Notes: generated by a model from the sequence alone, not told the origin. A DNA stretch of 64,000 bases from JBMNCQ01 sp049366715 (GCA_049366715.1 JBMNCQ010000052.1:86450-150449); one strand, 5' to 3'. Shown: positions 33,927-43,240, numbered from the stretch's first letter. Made by a program: numbers and translations.

Positions 33927-34928
33927 TTATTTATTCAGATAGCTGCATATTTCTTTAGCAATGGATGAGGTTGTACCTGATCCCCCTAAATCAGGGGTAA
34001 GCTTTTGCGGTTGGGAAAATAGCTGCAGCATTGCCTTCTCTATCCTGCCGGCAGCATCGACTTCTCCGATGTGCTTAAGCAGCAGAAGCGCCGATTGCAG
34101 CAATGCTAAAGGATTGGCTACATTTTTGCCTGCAATATCGGGAGCACTTCCATGCACCGCTTCAAATACGCTGTAATCATCACCGATATTGGCTCCCGGA
34201 ACAAGACCCAGTCCCCCGACCAGTCCTGCACATAAATCAGAAACAATATCTCCGTAAAGATTAGGCAGCACCAGGACATCAAAAGTTTCCGGTCTTTGTA
34301 CTAACTGCATGCACAAATTATCAATAATCATTTCTTCATAGGTTATTTCCGGGAAATCCTTACTCACAGCCCGCAAACACTCTAAAAATAATCCGTCGGA
34401 ATATTTTAAGATATTGGCTTTATGAACGGCCGTAACTTTTTTTCTGCCCATTTCCCGCGCCTTGGTAAAAGCAAATAAACCAATCTGCATTGATGCTTCC
34501 CGAGTGATTACTTTAATGGCTTCCACGCGATTTTCACTAATTTTATTTTCCTGCCCGATATATAAATCTTCCGTATTTTCTCTAACGATAATGATATCCA
34601 CATTTTTAAAAGGGGATTTTATGCCGGGCAGGCTTTTAACCGGCCGGAAATTAGCATAAAGACCTAATTGCTTGCGCAAAGAAACATTGATACTTTTAAA
34701 CCCTTTTCCAATAGGAGTTGTTAACGGACCCTTCAGGGCAACTCTATTTTTTTTAATTGAATCTAATACTTCTTCCGGCAAAAGAACGCCTTGCTCCTCC
34801 AGTACCTTGCCCCCCGCTTTAACGATATCCCATTTGATATCGGCACCGGAACAAGCGAGTATTTGAGTTACTGCTTCCGATATTTCCGGACCAATACCGT
34901 CGCCCGGTAATAAAGTTACGTTATGCAT
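33927..34928 (-). CDS. NAD-dependent isocitrate dehydrogenase (IDH3-like)
   Basis: Oxidative decarboxylase of the beta-decarboxylating dehydrogenase family, 333 residues. 'GFKSINVSLRKQLGLYANFR' and 'VDIIIVRENTEDLYIG' match the S-x-N-x-x-L-R substrate loop and the following stretch of NAD-type isocitrate dehydrogenases, rather than the shorter isopropylmalate dehydrogenase pattern. The Mg2+ aspartates ('LPNLYGDIVSDLCAGLVGG') and NAD loop (EAVHGSAPDIAGKNVANP) are intact. The ATG overlaps the aconitase stop (8 bp). A homoisocitrate dehydrogenase role is the main alternative. Confidence 0.85.
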   Translation of the reverse strand: MHNVTLLPGDGIGPEISEAVTQILACSGADIKWDIVKAGGKVLEEQGVLLPEEVLDSIKKNRVALKGPLTTPIGKGFKSINVSLRKQLGLYANFRPVKSLPGIKSPFKNVDIIIVRENTEDLYIGQENKISENRVEAIKVITREASMQIGLFAFTKAREMGRKKVTAVHKANILKYSDGLFLECLRAVSKDFPEITYEEMIIDNLCMQLVQRPETFDVLVLPNLYGDIVSDLCAGLVGGLGLVPGANIGDDYSVFEAVHGSAPDIAGKNVANPLALLQSALLLLKHIGEVDAAGRIEKAMLQLFSQPQKLTPDLGGSGTTSSIAKEICSYLNK

Positions 34929-36861
34929 GATTCTCCTCCAGATTTTTTTTCGTATAATTTAACAGCCCGCCCTCAGCCAAAATTGCCGACTGACGCTGGG
35001 AAAAATCACCTTTAACCGTGATCAGGCGGTCGTTATCGATTGTTATTTTCCAGTCTTTATTACTCTGTTTTAAGTGATCTAAAATCCCTGTTACATTTAC
35101 GCTGCTATCAACAGTGAAGAGTTCATAATCCTCATTTTTTGTGAAAAGTAAAGGTATGATCCCCATATTGATAAGATTATCGAAGTGAATTCTGGCAAAG
35201 GATTTCGCAATAATGATCCTTATGCCCAGGTACCTGGGTACCAATGCGGCATGTTCGCGGCTCGAGCCTTGACCATAATTTTCTCCGGCGATAATCATGC
35301 CGGCAGCAGCCTTTTGCGCCCTTGGGGGGAATTCAGGATCAACCCCGAAAAAACAGTAATTACCCAAATAAGGTATATTAGACCGGAAAGGCAAAAGCTT
35401 AGCGTCGGAAGGCATGATATCATCAGTATTAATATTATCTCCTACCTTAAGTACTACCTTCCCCTGCAAAGACTCTTCCATTTTTTTATACCCGCCCAGG
35501 GGAATAATATTAGGTCCTCTGATTACTTCTTTTGTGACATCTATCTCAATAGGCGGAATAATTAAATTATCATTGACAGGATATTTTTCCGGCAAGACAA
35601 TATGGGTCGCTTCCCCCCATCCCCGGGGGTCAGTTAGCACACCGTTAAGAGCAGAAACGGCGGCAACTTCAGGACTTACTAAATACACCGCAGCATCAGT
35701 TGTGCCGCTGCGCCCGCAAAAATTCCTGTTATTCGTTCTTAAGGATACACCTTTGGTCTGAGGTGCCTGCCCCATTCCAATACAGGGACCGCAGGTACAC
35801 TCCAGAATTCGCGCACCGGCATTGATTATTTTAGATAAACCGCCATTATCAGCCAGCATTGTCATAATCTGCTTTGACCCCGGTGAAATTACCAGGCTGA
35901 CATCTGGATGAACCGTATTGCCGTCTAAGATAGCAGCAACCTTCATGAGGTCTTGATAAGAGCTGTTGGTACAACTCCCGATAAATACCTGGTTAATCGG
36001 CATCCCGGCGATTTTTTTAACTTCAATAACATTATCGGGACTATGGGGCCTGGCAATTAAGGGTTCCAGCTTCTCCAGGTCTATGATGATTTCTTCATCA
36101 TAACCGGCCTCAGGATCTGCCTGGAGCTCTTTCCATAATTCTTCCCTATCCTGGGCGCGGAGAAATTTTTTGGTTTGAATATCACTGGGGAAAATAGAAG
36201 TCGTAGCGCCTAACTCAGCACCCATATTTGTAATTGTAGCTCTTTCCGGAACAGAAAGGTCTAATACGCCTTCACCGGAATACTCAAATATTCTGCCGAC
36301 CCCTCCCTTTACCGAAAGTATGCGCAATAATTCCAGGATAATATCCTTGGCACTTACCCAGGGAGGCAAATGTCCCTCTAAACGGACATTGCAAACCTTA
36401 GGCCTTTTAATATAATACGGCTGCCCGGCCATAGCAACGGCCACATTCAACCCCCCGGCCCCGATAGCCAGCATACCCATTGCCCCGGCAGTAGGTGTAT
36501 GACTGTCGGAACCTAACAGGGTTTCTCCCGGTATTGCAAATCTTTTTAAATAAACCTGATGACAAATCCCGTTACCCGGCTTGGAAAAATAAATCCCATA
36601 TCTTTCCGCCACGCTTTGCAGATAACGGTGATCATCGGCATTTTCGAACCCTGCCTGCAGAGTATTATGATCTACAAAGGAAACAGACAGCTTGGTTTTT
36701 ACTCTGGTAATATCCAGGGTTTCCAACTGGAGATAAGTGAGAGTCCCCGTGGAATCCTGGGTCAGGGTGTTATCAATTTTGATGCCGATTTCACCGCTTT
36801 CTGCCTCAAAACCATCGACAAGATGTTCTGCCAGTATTTTCTCGACCATATTCTGAGCCAT
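34921..36861 (-). CDS. Aconitate hydratase (single-chain, LeuC+LeuD-like)
   Basis: [4Fe-4S] hydro-lyase interconverting citrate and isocitrate, 646 residues from the ATG at 36861, which matches the family opening 'AQNMVEKILAEHLV'; the ATG at 36906 lies in the upstream gene. Cluster ligands are in 'VFIGSCTNSSYQDL' and 'ILECTCGPCIGMGQAP', and the swivel-domain site is 'GENYGQGSSREHAALVPRYL'. The order of the large part then the swivel part is that of bacterial aconitase A-like short forms. It could also act on homoaconitate, given the neighbours. Confidence 0.9.
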   Translation of the reverse strand: MAQNMVEKILAEHLVDGFEAESGEIGIKIDNTLTQDSTGTLTYLQLETLDITRVKTKLSVSFVDHNTLQAGFENADDHRYLQSVAERYGIYFSKPGNGICHQVYLKRFAIPGETLLGSDSHTPTAGAMGMLAIGAGGLNVAVAMAGQPYYIKRPKVCNVRLEGHLPPWVSAKDIILELLRILSVKGGVGRIFEYSGEGVLDLSVPERATITNMGAELGATTSIFPSDIQTKKFLRAQDREELWKELQADPEAGYDEEIIIDLEKLEPLIARPHSPDNVIEVKKIAGMPINQVFIGSCTNSSYQDLMKVAAILDGNTVHPDVSLVISPGSKQIMTMLADNGGLSKIINAGARILECTCGPCIGMGQAPQTKGVSLRTNNRNFCGRSGTTDAAVYLVSPEVAAVSALNGVLTDPRGWGEATHIVLPEKYPVNDNLIIPPIEIDVTKEVIRGPNIIPLGGYKKMEESLQGKVVLKVGDNINTDDIMPSDAKLLPFRSNIPYLGNYCFFGVDPEFPPRAQKAAAGMIIAGENYGQGSSREHAALVPRYLGIRIIIAKSFARIHFDNLINMGIIPLLFTKNEDYELFTVDSSVNVTGILDHLKQSNKDWKITIDNDRLITVKGDFSQRQSAILAEGGLLNYTKKNLEENHA

Positions 36862-36862
36862 T

Positions 36863-38008
36863 TTAGATAATCTCACCCCGCAGCTTTTCTTGTAAATACT
36901 CTTCATAAATCAAAACCAGTTCTTTATCAAATAACGGTCTTTTCAAAGATATCGAGATCTTTCTGACCCTGGCTAAAATCTCTTGCGCATCATCATCGGA
37001 TATTTCCGTGCTGTATTCTCTGAATTTTTGTTTGATGGCAGCAGTTCCGGAATGCTTACCGATGATAATTTGTCTTTCCAGCCCTACTTCCTCCGGGTTA
37101 AATACTTCATAAGTCTGAGGATGCTTTAAAGTACCGTCGGCATGAATACCTGATTCATGAGCAAACATGTTTGTACCTACAATGGCTTTCCAGACAGGCA
37201 GTTCTCTGTTTGAAGCCTGGGATACATATTTGGATAACTCCAGGAATTTAGTCGTATTAAGATTCATTTCATAGTTGAGTAAATGTTTAAGGGCCATGGC
37301 AACTTCTTCCAAAGCCGCATTACCGGCTCTTTCTCCTAATCCGTTTACGGTAACACCCACGTGACTGGCACCCGCCATAATTCCTGCAATAGCATTGGCA
37401 GTTGCCATCCCAAAATCGTCATGGGTATGCATTTCAATATCTATATCCACTGCTTCTTTTAAAGCCTGGATTCTTTGGAAAGTTTCGATAGGATTTAATA
37501 TTCCCACGGTATCGCAATAGCGGAGACGGTCAGCCCCTGCTTTTTTAGCTGCCTGGGCAAATTTAACTAAAAAATCAAAATCGGTGCGGGAAGCGTCTTC
37601 GGCATTGACGGAAGCATAAAGCCCGTAGCTTTTCGCCAGGTCCGCCGCCTCAACCATACTCTTGATTACTTTTTCCTTGCTGGAATTCAATTTATGGGTA
37701 ATATGAATATCCGACGTAGAAATGGAAATAGCAACAGCATCTACCCCGCATTTGATTGATTCTTTAATATCTTTAAGCACGGCACGGTTCCAGGCCATGA
37801 TACTGGCTTTTAAGTTACCGCTCACGATCTCCTGGATTGCTTCCTGCTCTTCCCCGCCCATAACCGGTATCCCAACTTCCAGTTGATCGACTCCCAGGTT
37901 ATCCAGCATTTTGGCAATTTGAATTTTCTCCCTGCGGGCAAAAACCACACCGGCAGTTTGCTCTCCATCACGCAAAGTAGTGTCAACAAAAATAATTTTC
38001 TTGTTCAA
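36863..38008 (-). CDS. Homocitrate-synthase-family protein (NifV-like; possibly Re-citrate synthase)
   Basis: Condenses acetyl-CoA with an alpha-keto acid; 381 residues. DTTLRDGEQ (metal-binding Asp) opens the barrel, MHTHDDFG gives the metal histidines, GLGERAGNAALEEV is the family core and HESGIHADG, the subdomain motif, is intact. TTG at 38008, nine bases after GGGGA. Operon with aconitase and isocitrate dehydrogenase. Re-citrate synthases of anaerobes belong to this family, so citrate rather than homocitrate may be the product; sequence alone does not decide. Confidence 0.82.
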   Translation of the reverse strand: MNKKIIFVDTTLRDGEQTAGVVFARREKIQIAKMLDNLGVDQLEVGIPVMGGEEQEAIQEIVSGNLKASIMAWNRAVLKDIKESIKCGVDAVAISISTSDIHITHKLNSSKEKVIKSMVEAADLAKSYGLYASVNAEDASRTDFDFLVKFAQAAKKAGADRLRYCDTVGILNPIETFQRIQALKEAVDIDIEMHTHDDFGMATANAIAGIMAGASHVGVTVNGLGERAGNAALEEVAMALKHLLNYEMNLNTTKFLELSKYVSQASNRELPVWKAIVGTNMFAHESGIHADGTLKHPQTYEVFNPEEVGLERQIIIGKHSGTAAIKQKFREYSTEISDDDAQEILARVRKISISLKRPLFDKELVLIYEEYLQEKLRGEII

Positions 38009-38025
38009 TTTTATCAATCCCCTTC

Positions 38026-38796
38026 CTATAATGTATAACCAAGATTATTTGATATCGCATTAGCGCCTGCAATAACTAACTTAATGTACTTTTGCACGCT
38101 TTCCCCGAAGAAACGGGAATCATGACCTGAAATACTAACAGCAGCAATAACTGCTCCTTCATGATTTCTGATTGGTGCTGCTACGGAGGCTACCCCATTC
38201 TCCCTTTCCCCCCTGGAAAAAGCAAAGCTCTGTTTTTTGATTTTTTCTAATTCTTCCAGCAGAACTTCCCTGTCCATAATCGTATTTTCCGTATGCATTT
38301 TAATGTTTGCCGACCCGATCACTCTCTCGATTTCAGTGTCTTTTTCATTGGCCAGCAATAATTTTCCTGATGCACCGCAATAAAGGGGAAGTACGTCGCC
38401 AATAGATGATATCCTTCGTAAAACATGGTATCCTTCAACCTGCTCGATACAAACCCTGTCAAGGTTCCGCTTTACATACAAATTAATTGTTTCCCCGATT
38501 TTATCACGCATTTCTGTCATAACGGGTAACGCAACATCTTTTAAGCGGTAGTTTCTTAAAACAACACTGGATATCTTTAATAATTTTAATCCTAACTGAT
38601 ATTTACCGTTGTGCCCGTTCTGATCAACAAAACCCTTGCTCTCTAAGGTTGTCAATAACCTGTATACAGTGCTTTTGGGCAGCTTTAATTTTGCACTGAG
38701 TTCCATTAGAGAAAGCTGCGATTTTTCTTCAGAAAAGGCTAATAAAATATCCGCCGCTTTTTCAACCGACTTTACATGATCCGATTTTTTGTCCAT
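38026..38796 (-). CDS. IclR-family transcriptional regulator
   Basis: 257 residues from the ATG at 38796 (GGGGGAG upstream; the ATG at 38871 has none). An N-terminal winged helix (VEKAADILLAF…'LPKSTVYRLLTTLESKGFVD') is followed by the IclR effector domain ('YCGASGKLLLANEKDTEIER', 'ENGVASVAAPIRNHEGAVIA'). It is 17 bp upstream of the first homocitrate-synthase-family gene and co-transcribed with it, so it probably controls this operon and the divergent-looking second paralogue. Effector unknown. Confidence 0.9.
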   Translation of the reverse strand: MDKKSDHVKSVEKAADILLAFSEEKSQLSLMELSAKLKLPKSTVYRLLTTLESKGFVDQNGHNGKYQLGLKLLKISSVVLRNYRLKDVALPVMTEMRDKIGETINLYVKRNLDRVCIEQVEGYHVLRRISSIGDVLPLYCGASGKLLLANEKDTEIERVIGSANIKMHTENTIMDREVLLEELEKIKKQSFAFSRGERENGVASVAAPIRNHEGAVIAAVSISGHDSRFFGESVQKYIKLVIAGANAISNNLGYTL

Positions 38797-38900
38797 TGAT
38801 TCTCCCCCTTTCTTTTCCCGCATTATGGGAATTGATTTCCGTGATTCGGAATGATATATTATATTCTCCATTTAAAGACGATATCCTTTTTATTATTTGA

Positions 38901-38989
38901 TGTATACAATATTTTTCACAGAAATAAGCTCCGGAACCTCCCTTTTCTACTACTAATCCCTCTTTACAGCAAGATATCGTATGTATACA
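38901..38989. promoter_or_regulatory. IclR upstream region with two TGTATACA palindromes
   Basis: The 350-bp gap between the iclR start and the second nifV-like gene holds two exact TGTATACA palindromes (38901-38908 and 38982-38989), 81 bp apart. They may be operators for the IclR protein or -10 elements. The rest of the gap shows only the terminator near 39105. Confidence 0.35.
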
Positions 38990-39097
38990 CACCGTTCTGG
39001 TCCGGCCGAAAACCTTGTTCTTAGATTATCGTTCCCATGATGTCCTCAGCTTTTCTCAGTTATTTCATCTTTTCCCGTTTCATCAGAGTTCCGACGA

Positions 39098-39128
39098 ACA
39101 AAAAAAGAGTACAGCTCACTGTACTCTT
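39098..39128 (-). terminator. Terminator of the second nifV-like gene
   Basis: Ten-bp perfect stem AAGAGTACAG/CTGTACTCTT (39105-39114 with 39119-39128) with a CTCA loop and a seven-T tract on the minus strand, 18 bp past the stop. Confidence 0.92.
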
Positions 39129-39146
39129 CAGCTCATACCATTATTT

Positions 39147-40271
39147 TCATTTTTCTGCCAAATATTCCTCATATAAGTAGATAAGTTCTTTATCAAAAAG
39201 AGATCTCTTGAGAGAAATACAAGTGTCTCTTATTTTAGCTAAAATCTTTTGCGCATCATCATCACTTATTTCCGTACCATATTCCCGGAATTTCTGTTTT
39301 ACGGCAGCCGCACTGGAATGCTTGCCGATAATAATCTGTCTTTCCAGACCTACTTCTTTCGGATCAAAAATATCATATGCGTAAGGACTCCGGGTTATCC
39401 CATCACTGTACCGGCCGGAATGGGTAAACATGTTGGATCCGACGATAGCTTTCCAGGCCGGGAGCTCTCTATTGGAGGCCTGAGCTACGTAATTGGATAA
39501 TTCGGTAAAACGGGTTGTATTTAAACTAATCTTATAGTCCAATACATATTTTAAAGCCATCGCTACTTCTTCCAAAGCAGCATTACCTGCCCTCTCACCC
39601 AAGCCGTTGACCGTTACGTTAACGTGGGTGGCTCCTGCCGCGATGCCGGCAACAGCATTAGCCGTAGCCATACCGAAATTGTTATGGGTATGCATCTCAA
39701 TGTCAAGATCTACAGCTTCCCGTAAGATTTTAATTCTTTCAAAGGTAGTAATGGGGTCTAAAAGACCGACTGTATCACAGTAGCGGATACGGTCAGCCCC
39801 GGCATCCTGGGCCGATTTAGCAAAACGTATTAAAAAGTCAAGATCAGTCCGGGAAGCATCTTCTGCACTTACTGAAATGTATAAGCCATAGCTTTTCGCA
39901 TGGCTGACAGCTGCTACCATATCATGCACAGCTTGAGACGGGGTTGAGCCTAATTTATTGGCAATATGAATACTTGAGGTTGGAATCGAAATTGCAACTG
40001 CATCAACACCGCTTTGGATTGAAGCTTCGATATCGTCAATATTGGGCCGATTCCAGGCCATAATACTTGCTTTATGATTTGATTCCACGATCTGCCTGAT
40101 GGCCTCTCCTTCATCGCCGCCCATAACGGGGATACCAACCTCAATCTGATCAACACCAACTTCATCAAGCATTTTCGCTATTTGTACTTTTTCCCTTAAG
40201 GCAAAAACAACCCCTGCCGTTTCTTCACCGTCTCTTAAAGTTGAATCAACAAAAATTATTTTCCTCTTCAT
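39147..40271 (-). CDS. Second homocitrate-synthase-family paralogue with altered motif
   Basis: 374 residues from the ATG at 40271 (GGAGGGG upstream), clearly similar to the first paralogue along its whole length: DSTLRDGEE, MHTHNNFG, GLGERAGNAALEEV. The subdomain motif that reads HESGIHADG in the first copy is HSGRYSDG here: the Glu is deleted and the second His is Tyr. It is monocistronic with its own terminator, 1.1 kb upstream of the first copy across the iclR gene. It may have a different substrate, a regulatory role or reduced activity. Confidence 0.82.
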   Translation of the reverse strand: MKRKIIFVDSTLRDGEETAGVVFALREKVQIAKMLDEVGVDQIEVGIPVMGGDEGEAIRQIVESNHKASIMAWNRPNIDDIEASIQSGVDAVAISIPTSSIHIANKLGSTPSQAVHDMVAAVSHAKSYGLYISVSAEDASRTDLDFLIRFAKSAQDAGADRIRYCDTVGLLDPITTFERIKILREAVDLDIEMHTHNNFGMATANAVAGIAAGATHVNVTVNGLGERAGNAALEEVAMALKYVLDYKISLNTTRFTELSNYVAQASNRELPAWKAIVGSNMFTHSGRYSDGITRSPYAYDIFDPKEVGLERQIIIGKHSSAAAVKQKFREYGTEISDDDAQKILAKIRDTCISLKRSLFDKELIYLYEEYLAEK

Positions 40272-40431
40272 ATAATCCCCTCCCATAATCTAACAATTAG
40301 TTAATATGTCCATTATATAACAAATTTTTTATTTTTAAAATTTAATTTTATTGAGCCCCAGAATACACTTCTGCTTTTATTCAAGATCTAAATGTCCGGA
40401 AATGCCCCGGAAATATCTCTAAATAAATTAA

Positions 40432-40447
40432 AGCCAACCTAAGTTGG
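40432..40447 (-). terminator. Short hairpin after the zinc-ribbon gene
   Basis: GCCAAC/GTTGGC stem with a 4-nt loop, 2 bp beyond the stop codon at 40449. The T content on the minus strand is modest (TTTAATTTATTT), so it is a weak terminator. Confidence 0.55.
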
Positions 40448-40448
40448 C

Positions 40449-40688
40449 CTACATGATTTCATAAGGAATCATAATTTGCTTTTCACTTTTACAACCTGAG
40501 CAAGCATACAGATGAATACAATTATTCCGGGATTCCTGCAAAACCGGGATACCATCCTGTTCCTCATAGGGACTATAAGGGGTATAGTAATCTTCAATTC
40601 TACCCAGGTCCTCCATTACCTCTTCGCAATGCTCACATAGTTCTCCTATACTGAGAAAACCGTTACAAACAGGACATCCTATTTCCAT
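40449..40688 (-). CDS. Hypothetical zinc-ribbon protein
   Basis: 79 residues with two cysteine clusters at the N-terminus (GCPVCNG … LCEHCEE) and one at the C-terminus (YACSGCKSE), enough for one or two zinc knuckles. The middle is acidic and Tyr/Pro-rich ('EDYYTPYSPYEEQDG'). It lies 80 bp downstream of the response-regulator gene on the same strand, where a histidine kinase might be expected. Family and role unknown. Confidence 0.65.
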   Translation of the reverse strand: MEIGCPVCNGFLSIGELCEHCEEVMEDLGRIEDYYTPYSPYEEQDGIPVLQESRNNCIHLYACSGCKSEKQIMIPYEIM

Positions 40689-40768
40689 TATGTCAACACT
40701 CTCCCTTTTAAAATGTAACTAAAGTGTTCCATTCTTAAGGGGAATATATCCAGGCAATTATTAGTAAA

Positions 40769-41446
40769 TTAATTATCTTTAAATTTATAACCTACCCCAC
40801 GCACAGTTTCAATGAGATCCTCCTCCAGCTTTTGCCGGAGATGACGGATATGGACATCTACCGTTCTGCTGTCACCGATATAATCATAGCCCCAAACATG
40901 TTCCAATAAAAAATCCCTGGTAAATACCTTACCCGGCCGGGAGGCAAGCAAATGTAACAGTTGAAACTCCTTAGGAGTAAGTTCCAGCTTTTTATTATCG
41001 ATCTGAGCCTCATAGTTTTCCGCATTAATGATTAAATGTCCCCGGACGATTTTCTTTTCCGCATCTTTTTCAATATTTCTGACCCTTCTTAGGAGCGCCT
41101 TAACCCTGGCAATAACTTCACGGGTACTGAAAGGCTTGGTCACATAATCATCAGCCCCCATTTCCAAGCCTAAAATCCGGTCTATTTCTTCACTCTTGGC
41201 CGTTAACATAATGACAGGTATGGCCGAAAGCTGAGTATTGCTTTTCATAGCTCTTACGATTTCCAAACCATCCCTCCCGGGAAGCATTAAATCCAAAATA
41301 ATAAGATCAGGCCATTTGGCTTCTATTTCTTCCAAACCTTTAATACCGTCTTCAGCAACTTTTACCTCAAATCCATCCCTTTCCAAATTATATTGCAGAA
41401 GCTCTCTGATACTGGGGTCATCTTCTACAACCAGGATTTTTGACAT
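40769..41446 (-). CDS. OmpR/PhoB-family response regulator
   Basis: 225 residues: receiver domain (acidic pocket ED at residues 8-9, phospho-acceptor Asp in 'DLIILDLMLPGRDGLEIV', Lys in DDYVTKPFS) and an OmpR-type winged helix ('VDVHIRHLRQKLEEDLIETV'). It resembles PhoP/WalR. AGGAGTG precedes the ATG, 4 bp after pgeF. No histidine kinase gene is adjacent, so the partner is elsewhere. Its target genes cannot be inferred. Confidence 0.92.
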   Translation of the reverse strand: MSKILVVEDDPSIRELLQYNLERDGFEVKVAEDGIKGLEEIEAKWPDLIILDLMLPGRDGLEIVRAMKSNTQLSAIPVIMLTAKSEEIDRILGLEMGADDYVTKPFSTREVIARVKALLRRVRNIEKDAEKKIVRGHLIINAENYEAQIDNKKLELTPKEFQLLHLLASRPGKVFTRDFLLEHVWGYDYIGDSRTVDVHIRHLRQKLEEDLIETVRGVGYKFKDN

Positions 41447-41450
41447 GAAA

Positions 41451-42290
41451 TCACTCCTCTTTTAGCATGATAAGCCCTGCCATGCGGCCTGTTTTACCGT
41501 AATTATACCGGTAGGAATATAACAATTCCGGATGACAGTAAGTACAAATTTCTGCCATCGTAATATTTGTTGCAGTCAGCCCTGCTTCCAAGAGCTGGAT
41601 GCGGTTAGCTTCCCATAGGTTCAACTGGGCTTTACCGGCAGTTTTCATTGCCAATATTTTTGTCCAGGCAGAAAAACTATTCCTAAACCGGTCTATTACA
41701 AGTTCGTCAACTTCATAATGGCAGGGTCCTATGGAAGGGCCGATGGCGGCCAGGATATTCTGAGAGGAACAGCCATAAATCTCATTCATCCTTTGAACTG
41801 TTTTCCTGGCAATTTCCAAAACAGTCCCTTTCCATCCCGCATGGGCAATCCCAATAACTTTTTTTACAGGGTCCAAAAATAGTACCGGCACACAATCGGC
41901 ATAAAAAGCGATCAAGGCCACACCCTGCCGGTCAGTCATTAAAGCATCGGTGTCTTTAACTGCCGTCCCTTGTTCTAAAACCCCTTTCCCCCAGTAAGAC
42001 TGATCTACCGGACAAATATTCTCGCCGTGAACCTGACCGGCGGCAACCATTTGGTCAGGAGATATTTTTAACGCTTGAGCAAAAGCTGTCCGATTTTTTT
42101 TCACAATTTCCAAATCATCACCGGTGGCGAGCCCCAGGTTCAAAGTATGATAAGGTTCTTTACTGCAGCCGCCTACCCGGGTACTAAAACCATGGTTTAC
42201 TAATCCGGTATTGGAAAATGCAGGTATGGTATAATATTTAATGCCATTATTTTCCTGAAGAATAAATTTCTCTATTCTAGACACCTCCAA
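41451..42290 (-). CDS. pgeF: PgeF/YfiH-family purine-nucleoside-processing protein (laccase-domain fold)
   Basis: About 275 residues with the family's metal-site motifs GQVHGENI, 'FYADCVPVLFLDPVKKVIGI', AHAGWKGT and 'AAIGPSIGPCHYEV'. The family acts on purine nucleosides or peptidoglycan side products; older names are multicopper polyphenol oxidase. The frame opens at a TTG (42290) that overlaps its own GGAGGTG, so translation may start a few codons later at a non-canonical codon. Confidence 0.9.
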   Translation of the reverse strand: MEVSRIEKFILQENNGIKYYTIPAFSNTGLVNHGFSTRVGGCSKEPYHTLNLGLATGDDLEIVKKNRTAFAQALKISPDQMVAAGQVHGENICPVDQSYWGKGVLEQGTAVKDTDALMTDRQGVALIAFYADCVPVLFLDPVKKVIGIAHAGWKGTVLEIARKTVQRMNEIYGCSSQNILAAIGPSIGPCHYEVDELVIDRFRNSFSAWTKILAMKTAGKAQLNLWEANRIQLLEAGLTATNITMAEICTYCHPELLYSYRYNYGKTGRMAGLIMLKEE

Positions 42291-42440
42291 GTTAACTTTA
42301 TACTAACCAGATATAAATTGATGTTAAAAAACAATGAATAATGTTAAATATCTGTTAACACAAAAGTATTTACTCCCCTGTTTATTTATCTTACATTTCA
42401 TTATATACTAGAAAATAATATCCTGAAAGGACGATCCGTT

Positions 42441-43148
42441 TTGCATAACCTCAAGGAAATCATCTGTGAAAAAAGAACTTATTCAAATATTGCCAATACC
42501 CATGCTCACCCTTTTGCCCAGTTAATCTTACCTTTAGAAGGGAATCTCTCTATTCAAACCGCCGCCTGTCGTTTAAAAATAGATAAAGAACATTTGTTTT
42601 TTCTGCCGCCCGGGTGCAGTCATACTTTTCAGGCCCAAAACAACAACCAGTTTCTGGTCCTGGATATTCCCCAAATCTTGTTACCTTCCGTCTGCTCCCA
42701 ACAGGTAAATAAAGAAATCCACCATACCCTGGACCAGCGCTGGCAGGCTATCCGCTTTTTATTGCTCAATGAAACCCGGCCCCACGCTCTAACGGATCTG
42801 CTTCGTTATGCCCTGCGGTTTTTAACCCGGGGCGCCACTCCCGTTTCCATCCAGTATATTCATGATCATTTAGATGCCAAAATTACCATAGACCGCTTGG
42901 CTGCCCTGGAACACTTTAATCCGTCTTATTACTGTAACTGGTTTCAGCAGCAAACAGGACTGACCCCCAATCGCTATATCCAGGAACTGCGTCTTTCCAA
43001 AGCCAAGGATTTGCTTTTGGAAACGGACTTTTCCTTACTGGAAATTTCCCAGTTGGTTGGTTATGAACACCAGTCTTCTTTAACAAGATTATTTCAAAAG
43101 TACGAAGGTATGTCACCGGCTCAATTTCAAAAACATGCCGGAAAATAG
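42441..43148 (+). CDS. AraC-family transcriptional regulator
   Basis: 235 residues, TTG start nine bases after AAAGGA. An N-terminal cupin-like sensor ('NTHAHPFAQLILPLEGNLSI', with FLPPGCSHTF) is followed by a C-terminal double helix-turn-helix ('FNPSYYCNWFQQQTGLTPNR', 'LLEISQLVGYEHQSSLTRLF'). It is divergent from pgeF and 83 bp upstream of an EamA transporter on the same strand, which is its likely target. This pattern is common for exporter control; the ligand is unknown. Confidence 0.9.
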   Translation: MHNLKEIICEKRTYSNIANTHAHPFAQLILPLEGNLSIQTAACRLKIDKEHLFFLPPGCSHTFQAQNNNQFLVLDIPQILLPSVCSQQVNKEIHHTLDQRWQAIRFLLLNETRPHALTDLLRYALRFLTRGATPVSIQYIHDHLDAKITIDRLAALEHFNPSYYCNWFQQQTGLTPNRYIQELRLSKAKDLLLETDFSLLEISQLVGYEHQSSLTRLFQKYEGMSPAQFQKHAGK

Positions 43149-43240
43149 GTAAAAAAAACCTGCATCAGGCTAAAACAAAACCCGCATCTCCGGGCTATAA
43201 TGAATGAAACCGCTAATTCAGATCGTTAGGAATGATAAAC

